Source: Pseudomonas sp. SDI (GTDB lineage: Bacteria > Pseudomonadota > Gammaproteobacteria > Pseudomonadales > Pseudomonadaceae). From it: a DNA stretch of 64,000 nt. Shown piece after piece: positions 19,050 through 27,313 of the stretch. The stretch covers positions 62,001-126,000 of the forward strand of contig NZ_QETK01000010.1 in the NCBI RefSeq assembly GCF_003105155.1, in the 5' to 3' direction. Each line of letters starts with the position of its first letter. The stretch's first letter is position 1. The notes beneath the pieces were generated by a model. It saw nothing but the letters and a program-made list of their open reading frames with translations. It searched no databases and was not told where the DNA came from. The translations under genes and the position numbers were made by a program.

Positions 19050-19595
19050 ATGAAAAAAGTTATCGGTTTGGCATGTTCATTAGTGTTGGCTGCTTCCGCT
19101 ATGGTTGCTAGTGCGGAAGTTTTTAATCATGTTGATTTGGATAAAGATAGGCGAAGTGTTGAGTATTCTGGCCCTATCAATAAGACAATCAGTGCGATTA
19201 AAGAGCGTAAGTGGTTAGGCCAAACCAAGGATATGAATGGTGGCGTTGTATTTACGCCTTATGTAAACCCCCAGTTTGGTAAGAACAATACTGAATCAGG
19301 TGGGGCGATTATGGTCACTGCTACATTCTATCTCTATGATGAACCAGTCAAAGAAGCTTTGATGGTTGCACGCCAAAGTGAAATTCCTGGATTTGTTGAA
19401 TTTTATGGCTATGATTCAAGAGAGCTTCAAATGCATATAAGAGTGATAGATGATGAAACATTTCAATCTTTCACAAGCGATAAGCAATATAGGTCTCCTG
19501 AAGAGCTGAATACTTACAAAATCGTTAAAGATTTTAATAAGGGCAGTTATAAGAGTGAATTGAAGTCTGCGCTAGATGATGGCACCGTTTTTTGA
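19050..19595 (+). CDS. Secreted protein of unknown function, tandem copy 2
   Basis: 181 residues, signal peptide ending VASAE, start ATG 19050 after GGGGGAG. It aligns without gaps to the preceding gene. About nine in ten residues are identical from LDKDRR to the EELNTY segment, while the signal peptides and the last 25 residues differ. A recent tandem duplication with diversification of the ends is the simplest reading. Function unknown; periplasmic or secreted location inferred. Confidence 0.75.
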   Translation: MKKVIGLACSLVLAASAMVASAEVFNHVDLDKDRRSVEYSGPINKTISAIKERKWLGQTKDMNGGVVFTPYVNPQFGKNNTESGGAIMVTATFYLYDEPVKEALMVARQSEIPGFVEFYGYDSRELQMHIRVIDDETFQSFTSDKQYRSPEELNTYKIVKDFNKGSYKSELKSALDDGTVF

Positions 19596-20203
19596 TGGGT
19601 GTAAGCGGCAATAAGGATGCGTCAGTGTTTTTATTTTGAGGTCAATGAGGAAGTGATAGACCGCGTTCGTAGCATGTATTGGTGAATGTCAGGCTGCCTT
19701 CAGGGTGGCCTTTTTAATGCCTGCTATACACTGTTGTACGTTGCAGCACAACGTTGCCGCTTGCTTGCTATGCCGTTACCAGGCTTGTTGTTTTTGCTCG
19801 TTTTTTCGCACTGCGTTTGAAAGGCTAAAGTCAACAGCCATGAGGCGTGTATGGGTGATAATAAAAGCCAGGGTGGATGTAAGTGTGTTCTGGCGTGGTT
19901 GCGAAAAAATGAGCGCTAAAGAAAGGTGGTGCACAAAAGCCCGTCTGGCTTTCTTTTTCATATTATCAATGATGGCATCAGTTCAATTATTGAAATCACC
20001 AATCCTAAGCTTGGATAAGACATTGTTAAATCAGGTCTCGTAACGGCCTTTATCGTGCCGTGAGGCACCCTTTGTGAATATCTTCTGCCCATTAGCCCCA
20101 TCACTAAAATGGTGCCAAGGATCGTTTGCAATGAAGTCTTGAACATTAGAAGGGACGGCAGCTAACGCTAGGGGGGAAGCGGCAGCCATGATGAGTGTAA
20201 ACC
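19596..20203. other. AT-rich intergenic region with remnants
   Basis: About 600 bases. A 22-residue frame (19617-19685, ATG after AATAAGG, product starting MRQCFYFEVN) ends just before a terminator-like hairpin at 19691-19715. It could be the tail of a lost gene or a micro-protein. A second T-rich hairpin lies near 19936-19960. Longer frames here lack ribosome binding sites and look like chance. Confidence 0.4.
19691..19715 (+). terminator. Probable terminator after the tandem secreted-protein genes
   Basis: Stem AGGCTGCC / GGTGGCCT (two G-U pairs) followed by TTTTT. Confidence 0.6.
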
Positions 20204-20488
20204 TTATTTGGTTAGCAGTTCCCCGACCTCTTTTTTCAATTGTTCAACCACCACGTCAAGCAGTTGTGGGAACGTTTCACCGTAGAATTTCGCTTCGGTC
20301 TTGAATGGGTGACCCCTTGATGCTTTGTTGACACCGAAGGCTTCACCCTGCTCGGTAAGTTTTCTGAACGACTTCATCACACCATTACCCGTGGTGCTCG
20401 CATACTCAAAATTCTCTGCATAACCAGCTTTCAAGAGAGCATTCATGATGGTGCTTGCCTCGAATGAGACGCCATGGTCAGCAATCAA
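20204..20488 (-). pseudogene. Gene fragment of unknown function
   Basis: The minus-strand frame is open from a stop about 35 bases beyond 20488 but has no ATG or GTG until internal codons; only TTG and CTG are available at the beginning. The product (SFEASTIMNALLKAGYAENF, GHPFKTEAKFYGETFPQLL, EQLKKEVGEL) looks like real protein with an acidic helical tail. It is likely the 3' part of a gene cut by rearrangement, perhaps phage-derived. No family recognised. Confidence 0.4.
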
Positions 20489-20713
20489 GGCTTTTAGCGA
20501 TTTGGCTTGCAGGGGGGCTTTCCTTGCGTGATGGCTATGTGCTTAGGCTGATGGTCGCCTGAGCAACGCACGCTATGCAAGGGATGGTTGGCCTTCGGTC
20601 GCAGTGCAACGAACGGTCAGGGTCAACAAGGATGGCTTGAACGGAAAGCAAGGCCGGTGTTAGAGGCCGCTGTTCGCGCCAAAAATGGGCGCGGGAGGGT
20701 AGATGTTCTGAAT

Positions 20714-20750
20714 AGAAAAAGGGGTAGAAATTTCTTTCTACCCCTTTTCT
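20714..20750. terminator. Strong bidirectional hairpin, probably the displaced tRNA-Leu terminator
   Basis: Arms AGAAAAAGGGGTAGAAA and TTTCTACCCCTTTTCT around a few bases, with T-rich ends on both strands. On the minus strand it follows the tRNA-end copy at 20777-20794 by 26 bases. That is where the terminator of the uninterrupted tRNA-Leu would be before the element inserted. Confidence 0.65.
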
Positions 20751-20776
20751 AAATCCTTGGTTTACAAGGAAAATTT

Positions 20777-20794
20777 TGGTGCCCGAGGGAGACT
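20777..20794 (+). repeat. attL core (copy of tRNA-Leu 3' end)
   Basis: TGGTGCCCGAGGGAGACT matches the tRNA-Leu 3' end at 38762-38780 in the same orientation except for one missing C. It marks the left end of the element. Confidence 0.85.
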
Positions 20795-20850
20795 GAAACA
20801 CATGTAATATGGGGCAATGGTTATGGGGTTTCAGTGGTTTGTGGTTTTTT

Positions 20851-20872
20851 ATCTACTCACAAATCTACTCGC
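20851..20872 (+). promoter_or_regulatory. Arm-type integrase binding sites, left end
   Basis: Two direct copies ATCTACTCAC and ATCTACTCGC, 12 bases apart, 57 bases inside the left att core. The same motif with the same 12-base spacing occurs near the right end, between integrase and tRNA. Confidence 0.7.
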
Positions 20873-21188
20873 TTTTTCTCGCGTGACTCCCATAGACGGC
20901 TCCAGATTAGGTAAATCGGCCCAGCCTCCTAGAGGTGGCAGGTATGCCGCTTCAGGTGGTGCGATGACAGCAATCCCTTTGTTTAGGTTGCCTGAGGATC
21001 GATGGCGTAGCACCATAGTTACGACCCTAGCACTCGTTAGTACAGATATATCGTGCTGGACAACTTTTGACGGCGATGTAGTAAAACTTGAGCTGCAATC
21101 GGTCAAGCGCTACCCTATTTCGGGTAGCACTCCTATGAACCGTTAAAGGCACTCATATTTTAATTGAAATTTCAGGCATGCGCTTAGT
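20873..21188. other. Non-coding left margin of the element
   Basis: About 315 bases between the left arm sites and the end of the ATPase gene. No gene with a ribosome binding site was seen on either strand. Confidence 0.4.
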
Positions 21189-23264
21189 CTAAGACGCCGA
21201 TTCAATCTCCCTCTGAAGTGCAAGCAATAGCCTATCTAAAAGGCGCTGCTGCAAGAGAAAATATGGCTCCGATATTTGTGAAAACTGCTTACCCTCAAAA
21301 TCCGAATCCAAGAACTCAAAAAAATTCTTGGTAGTAGCATTGTTCAAGTGGAGATGATCAACGTCATTCCTATAAACCTTAATTCTATGCAAAACAGGCC
21401 ACAAGCTTTCATAGGCAGCTTTAACATCATTCCAAAAATACTGTTTATTGCCCAAGTCAACCCCGTATTTTTCGACTGACTCGACGAAACACCTGTTCAA
21501 GGTGTTGATGAACACTGAAAAACTATCCTTGTCCCGAACAACTTTCGACTCGTGAAGTCTAACACCCTCAGGGAAGGAATTAGCCCCGAAAAGTTTGCAT
21601 GACTTTGCACCTTGGCTTATCAGTCGCTCTAGCACGCCAAAGTCTGTTGAAATTTCCTCGATCCTACGCTGCAACCAACTGTTTCGATTAGGAATATCAA
21701 TCAGAGGGTAAAGGAGTTCTCGGCCATCTTTTTTCATGGAATCGAGCGCCACTCTCTGAGCGATCACTGGGATATTCACCTCATAGCCGTACTCGCTCTT
21801 CCTAATTAGCTGATAACTGCAAAGATGAGAAATGAAAGCAGATTCCCTGGAAAGCTCTTTGAACTCTAGCTCCCTGCCTGTTGCCAGCAACTCAAACAAA
21901 TAGTACTCATCGGGGTAGAATTCGCGTATTTCGGAAATCGCGTGATTACTGTAAAAAGTTAATTCTTGATCGATTCGTGACTTTAACCCTTCAAAGGACT
22001 GAACATCCACCTTGAATGGATGATCCATATTTTCTGCCATGAATGAGTTCAAAGTGCTGCAAGCTTGACGAATGAGCAGCGGATGCCCACCGTACCAGTC
22101 ACGAATGTAGTTGCATGCATCAAACTCAAAAGCCATACCCATCCGCTTGCCAAGTTTGCGAAGCATCATTCGCGATTCTTCTTGACTAAAGCCGGTGAGA
22201 TACTTGTGAGGTACAATTCCAAACAGTGGATTCTGAACTCCATCAACCAAGTCTGATTCAACGACACTGGGGTTCACACCTGCTATTATAAAACTCAAGC
22301 ACTTGAATTGGCTTTGCGAGGACCACAAAGTCTGCCAGAGCTCTATGTAATCATCTCTCCAGTGCTTATCTCTCGGCGATATAAACGAAATATACTCAAT
22401 TTCGTCGAACATTATAGAGATTCTATGACCAGCATCTTTACAGCTTTTTATTAAGTCCACGAAACTTCTGGAGGCATGCCGCTCAGTATAATTACTTGCA
22501 GTTAGAGCGTTAAGTTTTTGAGATATCTCTGCAGCCAAGTCCTCAAGCAATTCAAACCAGCGCGCCTTTCGGATATGAGGCTGTTTACAGTCTACGTAAA
22601 AAACCGCTGCTACTTTTTCTGATTCACACAATCGCTTTATTTTAAACAGAAGCGAAGTCTTACCAGTTTTTCGAAGCCCGAATATCGCTTTGTTCTCACT
22701 ACGTCTGATGGAGTCGTAATACTCCATCACTGTACTCTGGCGTCCAAAAAAGTAAGTATCCTCAACGAGGGGTAGTGAATAGTTGAACAGGTCTCTCCCG
22801 AAAAATTTTTGATTAAGCCGATTCCTTACAAACCAGTTATCTCCCTTTGCAGCATCCAGTTCGGAAATTGAAAAAGGTACAATTATTCGAGCTTCTTGCC
22901 GTGACGATAGGAAGGAGTCAAGCCATTCGGCGACATTTTCATCGTCTGATACTAGAAAATAGTTTAATGTTTCAACTCTTCCTTTGGCTGGAGCAGCAGA
23001 AAATATCTGCTCTACCGCCTGAAGCGTTCTAGGCTCCATAGTTTGGAATGGGGAGTAGATAAGTAATATTTCATTTTCAAAACCATAAGACTCTTTGTAG
23101 TGGGGCTCTGGTGAAAGGAAGAAAATCGAGACCTCTGTATTGAATCCCCTAGTTCTTCTTCCCCATGTAACATCAAATCCATCTAGAAAAGGCAGTAGAA
23201 TATCTTTTTCTTTAGGATGACTTTTCAAATGCTGCTCTAGCACTTCAGTGCGTATGACCCCCAC
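21189..23264 (-). CDS. STAND-like AAA ATPase with C-terminal HEPN-type motif, putative defence protein
   Basis: 691 residues, AT-rich relative to neighbours. Residues 1-160: unrecognised domain. About 165-420: P-loop ATPase with FFGRQ entry (172-176), Walker A GLRKTGKTS (196-204), Walker B ISIMFDE (282-288), sensor-like FIIAGVN (325-331) and GGHPLLIRQ (392-400). This order is typical of STAND/AAA_35-like ATPases. About 430-520: winged-helix-like. About 525-691: helical domain with YRNDVDH (R632...H637), fitting the Rx4-6H RNase motif of HEPN domains. GTG start at 23264 follows AGGAGGT. Inferred role: an abortive-infection sensor whose ATPase senses a phage cue and whose HEPN domain cuts RNA. 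A regulatory ATPase without nuclease activity remains possible. Confidence 0.65.
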   Translation of the reverse strand: MGVIRTEVLEQHLKSHPKEKDILLPFLDGFDVTWGRRTRGFNTEVSIFFLSPEPHYKESYGFENEILLIYSPFQTMEPRTLQAVEQIFSAAPAKGRVETLNYFLVSDDENVAEWLDSFLSSRQEARIIVPFSISELDAAKGDNWFVRNRLNQKFFGRDLFNYSLPLVEDTYFFGRQSTVMEYYDSIRRSENKAIFGLRKTGKTSLLFKIKRLCESEKVAAVFYVDCKQPHIRKARWFELLEDLAAEISQKLNALTASNYTERHASRSFVDLIKSCKDAGHRISIMFDEIEYISFISPRDKHWRDDYIELWQTLWSSQSQFKCLSFIIAGVNPSVVESDLVDGVQNPLFGIVPHKYLTGFSQEESRMMLRKLGKRMGMAFEFDACNYIRDWYGGHPLLIRQACSTLNSFMAENMDHPFKVDVQSFEGLKSRIDQELTFYSNHAISEIREFYPDEYYLFELLATGRELEFKELSRESAFISHLCSYQLIRKSEYGYEVNIPVIAQRVALDSMKKDGRELLYPLIDIPNRNSWLQRRIEEISTDFGVLERLISQGAKSCKLFGANSFPEGVRLHESKVVRDKDSFSVFINTLNRCFVESVEKYGVDLGNKQYFWNDVKAAYESLWPVLHRIKVYRNDVDHLHLNNATTKNFFEFLDSDFEGKQFSQISEPYFLLQQRLLDRLLLALQREIESAS

Positions 23265-23509
23265 AGTACCTCCTTGTAAACCGCTTTGTTAAAAGCTACA
23301 TGAGCCTAACCTGTTTATTGACGTTAGGGTCTCCCCCAGCCTTAAGACTGTAAATATACAGTGGATTCTCAAGTTGGAAAGCGGTATTGGCCGCTACCAG
23401 CGGCGGGCCGAGGCGGTGAGTACCCTTGGAGATGTAATCTCACAGTGGATCGTGTCGAGTCTATCGACATTGGTAGATTCGCCAAGGCTGGCCGGACTAA
23501 TCTACAGGG

Positions 23510-23725
23510 CTATCGGATGCTCGCCGCCACCAATTCCGCGATGCCCTGTCGCACGGCGTCGATGTTGTCATCCATGGTCGCCAACGCGCCATTGACGTTA
23601 CCCACCACCGCATCCGATCCGCGCTCGCCAACCCACTTGGCCAGTTCCTCTACTGAGGCCCGCAGTGCCTCCTGGTTGTGACTGAGGCGCTCAAGTACCT
23701 CCGCGACGGTCCGTAGCTCTTTCAT
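23510..23725 (-). CDS. Small helical/coiled-coil protein of unknown function
   Basis: 71 residues beginning MKELRTVAEVLERL, with heptad-like leucines and ending QGIAELVAASIR. It has no cysteines and no signal peptide. ATG 23725 follows GGAGAG. The upstream open frame extends further but without a start signal. It lies between the large ATPase and the repeat-rich region. No family recognised. Confidence 0.55.
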   Translation of the reverse strand: MKELRTVAEVLERLSHNQEALRASVEELAKWVGERGSDAVVGNVNGALATMDDNIDAVRQGIAELVAASIR

Positions 23726-24958
23726 CCATGCCTCTCCGTTGGTTTGTCGATGAACCATAGTCGGCCGGCAGCGGCTGGCAAATGCACTGGGAATCTCCGC
23801 CGCAATGGTGTGGTGATCTTCACCATTCCCCGTGCGTGGTGGTGACCCAAGTTCGCACTTCCACGGGATACGCCCTCGGATTGAGGGCGGGTCACTTTGG
23901 TCACCCCCTTCCAGGCTTTCCATGTCAGGTTTTGTCAGGTCCAGAGCGCCCGAATTTCCCTTGACGAGCCTGCGCGGAAATTTTTGACGGCGGCCGCTCC
24001 CACAGAGCCACCAGACCTCGCGTCAGCCCTTGTACAGCAAGGCTTACAGCCGATCATGCTCAAGCGCCAGCGGTCCAATCCGTCAAGAAGGGTCAAGAAT
24101 TTCTGTCAAGGATGGTCAAGGGCAGGTCAAGGCTGGCGCCATTCTGGACGGGCATTCGCTCGACGCTCGACCCCACCGACCCGCACCCCGCTCTCGACGT
24201 GCTCCCCAGCCCGGCTGGCCACCTGCTGGCGCCCTGAATCCGTCCAGAGCCTGTCCAGAATAGGCGGCCGGCAATATTTGACGAGGCGTAGCCATGTTTA
24301 TGCAACGGAAAGAGCTGTAGCCCAGGCCTGCTGAGGGATTCATCGATTGAGCCGCCAGGCGACCTGTCTGATTTCGTCTAATGCCTGTCTAATATTTTCG
24401 CGGATTCTTGACGGCAATCAGACCGAAGCATGCTCGGCACCAGGCTGAATGTTCAACACCGCCAGGCTTCGCCGCAATAGTCCCTATCCACTGCTGCCGC
24501 TCGACCCGTCTAGTGCCTGTCTAGAATCCGTCAGGGGTCTGTCAGGGGTATGAGACGGCAAAAGCCCTTACTTTGACGGCCTCCCGCATAGGCCGGGCCT
24601 CTGACGCCCACCCGGTGCTGGTTCCGTATCATGCCTGTCTCACATTCCGTCAAAGCGTGGTCAAAGTGCTGGCTGGCGCTGGGCAGCGAGCACTGTGGTT
24701 TTCATGTGGTCGTTCGATGCTCGGAGCACTGGACCGGTTGCCACTGGCAAGGCTCCATTACCGTGGAAACCAGGGTGGAAACCGCCGGCTGGCAACCTCA
24801 ACATTTCTCACCAGGCGGGCCGCCCAGGTTCGCACGGAAGGTTCGCGCATAGGGGGTTGCGAACCCCGCGTGCGAACCACCGATATGAACTTGCAGCGCC
24901 AGCTACATAATCGACTTGAGCAGGCGTTGGCATCGGATTTGACCAATAAACTGGGCAG
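23726..24958. repeat. Repeat-rich non-coding region with tandem short-motif pairs
   Basis: About 1.2 kb without a credible gene. It holds clusters of tandem GTC-led motifs with 10-12 base period, the bases after GTC shared within but differing between clusters. Clusters lie at 23924-23940 (GTCAGGT), 24082-24132 (GTCAAGA, GTCAAGG), 24242-24260 (GTCCAGA), 24366-24394 (GTCTAAT), 24508-24551 (GTCTAG, GTCAGGGG) and 24626-24670 (GTCAAAG). A GTGGAAACC pair lies at 24773-24793. It ends with a GGTTCGC array at 24827-24887. Confidence 0.7.
24827..24887. repeat. GGTTCGC array, left flank of the AbiU2-like gene
   Basis: Two direct GGTTCGC copies separated by six bases, then after twelve bases two inverted copies GCGAACC separated by six bases. 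A closely related array (24 of 26 central bases identical) lies at 25783 on the other side of the AbiU2-like gene. Confidence 0.75.
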
Positions 24959-25729
24959 TCATGACCGGGAAAGCGCTGAAGGTGGTGGACGATAATCGGG
25001 GTGCCCCTCAGTGCGCTCACCGTGGGCAGACGCCCAGAAGAATTTTGCGTGATGCTTGTAGACATTGGCGGCTTCCGATAGATCGTAGGCCATGCCATTA
25101 ACCACGCTCAACAGCAGACATATTATTTCGAGATTGTCTTGATAAAACGCTTCGATCTCATCATCGGTCGCCCAGACTGCTGACTCACCTTCAACGTTTT
25201 TCTGCGCCTGCGTATCCGACCCTGCCACAGCCGCTGGGGCATCTGGCAGTTGTCGGTGAGCCAGATGCTGGTGACGCAACGTCTTCAGTTTCTTCAGAAC
25301 GTCAAAGGCAACCCCACCCGCGCTATACTTTCCAATCAAATCCAATATCTGATCACGCCTAGGAATCAGCTCTTCCCTCATACGATCCGGGACGAATACT
25401 GAGCTGAGACCTAGCCGCCTAGCCCTGAACTGTACCAGTGCTTCAAAAAAATTCTTATCACGCAGACGGTCCGCAATCAGGCTCATCCTCACAGCTTGGG
25501 TGTTCGTATCCCATAAGCGCGTCAGAGCTAGAAGCAGCTCGCGACGCAGAGACAATCGGATGATCTGAAAAGTATGAGTAGCATAAGAAGTGCCTATACG
25601 TGAATGAAGATCCGCATCATATGCAGTAGGTCGCCATGTTTCGTGGAACATGATCGCCAACTCGATCTCCTGTCGAGCCGTCTCAACCATATTTCGTATT
25701 TTCTCGATCTCTTGTCGGAGGTTTTCCAT
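24959..25729 (-). CDS. AbiU2-like HEPN-domain protein, putative abortive infection factor
   Basis: 256 residues, almost entirely helical. The N-terminal part (FHETWRPTAYDADLH, then RIGTSYATHTFQIIRLSLRR) and the central LRHQHLAHRQ, with R152 and H158 fitting the HEPN Rx4-6H motif, resemble the AbiU2 HEPN family. Known: AbiU2 is one half of the lactococcal AbiU abortive infection system, and HEPN proteins are often RNases. Inference: stand-alone defence or toxin-like gene. Start ATG 25729 after AGGCGG. It is framed by related GGTTCGC repeats on both sides. Confidence 0.65.
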   Translation of the reverse strand: MENLRQEIEKIRNMVETARQEIELAIMFHETWRPTAYDADLHSRIGTSYATHTFQIIRLSLRRELLLALTRLWDTNTQAVRMSLIADRLRDKNFFEALVQFRARRLGLSSVFVPDRMREELIPRRDQILDLIGKYSAGGVAFDVLKKLKTLRHQHLAHRQLPDAPAAVAGSDTQAQKNVEGESAVWATDDEIEAFYQDNLEIICLLLSVVNGMAYDLSEAANVYKHHAKFFWASAHGERTEGHPDYRPPPSALSRS

Positions 25730-26241
25730 TTATGCCGCCTATTAACCAAGTTGACTCTGTAATCCGCAGATATCAATGGGGCCGAGAGGTTCGCGCATTG
25801 GAGGTTGCGAACCTGTACGGTGCGAACTGGACCAGCACCAGCGCCATAATGCGTACCGGCAGCGCGTACCTGGCTTCGTAACGCGCGGCGGGTTCACGCA
25901 CTCCAACTGCGTGACGATAGTGCGTGAAGCGCTGCGCGAAGCTCTGTTACACCCGCTAGCAGGCTGGAATGATGGCAAACCGTGGATACCGTAGTGGATA
26001 CCGAGCAATCTGGTCAGCGCTCCAGCCGGTTAACAATTATCAAGGTTGGGCGCTGGCGCTGGGAGTATCGGCACCGCGGCCAGTTGGTTACCAAGCGCGG
26101 TTACCACCAATGGTTACCACTACGCATGGCCAGCTCAACGAGACAGACGATATGGTCTGAGTCAGACGTTTAGGTCTTTCTCGCGCCACGATTTCGTGAG
26201 GTCGCATTTCGTGGCACGGTGTAGAGGGAGGCCATGGCAGG
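25730..26241. repeat. Repeat-rich non-coding region between AbiU2-like gene and lipoprotein
   Basis: About 510 bases. Contains the right GGTTCGC array (25783-25825), a GCGTACC pair at period 13 (about 25850-25870), TGCGTGA pairs with inverted TCACGCA (about 25890-25930), a GTGGATACC pair at period 12 (25982-26005), three GGTTACC copies at period 13 (26084-26120), an AGACAGACG/GTCTGAGTCAGAC cluster (26140-26175) and the 38-base CGCGCCACG palindrome at 26182-26219. No credible gene. Confidence 0.7.
26182..26219. repeat. 38-base palindromic repeat, copy 1
   Basis: Starts CGCGCCACG and ends CGTGGCACGG, with two internal TTTCGTG-type segments. It matches the copy at 27765-27802 at about 31 of 38 positions by eye. 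The two copies bracket the lipoprotein/tail-protein/116-residue gene module. Confidence 0.7.
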
Positions 26242-26658
26242 CTAGAACGCTGTCGGCGAGAGGTCCATGCTCATGCTGGTATCAATAGAGATCCGATATT
26301 TTTTGGTTGCGCCAGCATCCATCACAAACGACCTCTCCTTAAGCCCGCCTCCGCATAAGGACGTTGAGTTAACTCCGATAATGCGCTCACCAGCAGGCAG
26401 GTAAAACTTCGCGGTCTCTCCAGAACCAATTTCTGCAGATTGTTTGCCATCGATGTAAACCAGCGTATTGCATGCAGACCCCGTAAACCCGGTATCCCTG
26501 GTAACAACTAGCGTTCCATGACCAGTCGTTGGCTTGACCTGATATCCAGTCAACCTGGAAGTTGGTACTGGGTCAGCCTGGTTAGAAGGGATCGGGGAGG
26601 TGGCGCAACCGGCCAGCGAAGTAGCGGCAGCCAAAATTAATCCTGCAAGACGCATCAT
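26242..26658 (-). CDS. Small lipoprotein, possibly phage-exclusion type
   Basis: 138 residues with a lipoprotein signal peptide (lipobox LAGC). The mature domain contains GSGETAKFYLPAGERIIGV and paired cysteines (SACNTL, SLCGGG). It lies 67 bases downstream of the tail-assembly protein gene. Known: lambdoid phages often carry small lipoproteins near tail genes that block receptors against superinfection. Inference: a similar role here. The family itself is not recognised. Confidence 0.6.
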   Translation of the reverse strand: MMRLAGLILAAATSLAGCATSPIPSNQADPVPTSRLTGYQVKPTTGHGTLVVTRDTGFTGSACNTLVYIDGKQSAEIGSGETAKFYLPAGERIIGVNSTSLCGGGLKERSFVMDAGATKKYRISIDTSMSMDLSPTAF

Positions 26659-26725
26659 GCTTCATCCATTCTTAGCGCGGAAAGGAGCATGAAATTATCA
26701 CGCTCCCGCCGCGAATGAACACCCG

Positions 26726-27313
26726 CTACATTTGGTCTTCAGCGTAAATACCAGCACTGATGATAGCTCCGCCCCATCGCCTACGGCCGATGCAGATAGG
26801 CACCGGGTTTCCGCTAGCGGTGGTGTTTTTTGCACTACCAAACGCGTAGCTCGGGGTGTTTTCTGGGGCAGCGCTGTTGCTCAAGCCTCTTACCTGTGGG
26901 CTGAGCATCTGTACAACCCCACCAGCCGCCAATGCGATACCTGGTGCCATTGTGGCACCTCCGGTGAACGGGCTCGCGATAATCAAGGCGATCCCGATGA
27001 TGGTCTGAAGGAGGCCGGCGCGCTTGCTTCCATGGATGACTGGCACAAACTTGAGCTCTTTCGCTCCGCCCAGATCGAGCTCGTCCTCGCCGATGTTTTT
27101 ACCATTCTTGAAAACCGCGAATCGAAGCCCCTTTAGTTGGGCATCGGCAATGTCTTTGGCGAGCCCGGGGAAGTTCGCATCTAGCGCGCGTACGGCCTCC
27201 CTTGGGTCGCCTCGTCCGAGAAGCAAGTTGTACTCTTTGCCATATTTTTTACCCAAAAAACCGCCGAGTATGATTCTTGTTTTTGGGGTGTAGTTGATAG
27301 CTAAAGTAGACAT
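26726..27313 (-). CDS. Lambda gpI-like tail assembly protein
   Basis: 195 residues. N-terminal ubiquitin-like part (LGRGDPREAVRALDANFPGL), hydrophobic glycine-rich middle (IIGIALIIASPFTGGATM, then GGVVQMLSPQVRGL) and C-terminal SYAFGSAKNTTASGNPVPIC are the hallmarks of the phage lambda tail assembly protein I family. In phages it lies next to K and J, which are absent here. Its ATG overlaps the stop of the upstream gene (TAATG). Confidence 0.75.
   Translation of the reverse strand: MSTLAINYTPKTRIILGGFLGKKYGKEYNLLLGRGDPREAVRALDANFPGLAKDIADAQLKGLRFAVFKNGKNIGEDELDLGGAKELKFVPVIHGSKRAGLLQTIIGIALIIASPFTGGATMAPGIALAAGGVVQMLSPQVRGLSNSAAPENTPSYAFGSAKNTTASGNPVPICIGRRRWGGAIISAGIYAEDQM

Noticed and set aside
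19705-20043. 112-codon plus-strand frame in the AT-rich patch
   Set aside because: It begins inside the terminator hairpin, has no ribosome binding site and has cysteine-rich, non-protein-like composition.
20535-20801. Minus-strand 88-codon frame across the left att site
   Set aside because: It runs through the hairpin at 20714-20750 and the tRNA-end copy, has no start signal and no family resemblance.
23924-24670. CRISPR array
   Set aside because: The repeated units are 4-8 bases with 10-13 base period and the motif changes between groups. There is no repeat of 20 or more bases, no regular spacers and no cas gene.
24827-25825. Integron attC sites around the AbiU2-like gene
   Set aside because: The palindromes lack the GTTRRRY core and the R/L box layout of attC, and no integron integrase is present.
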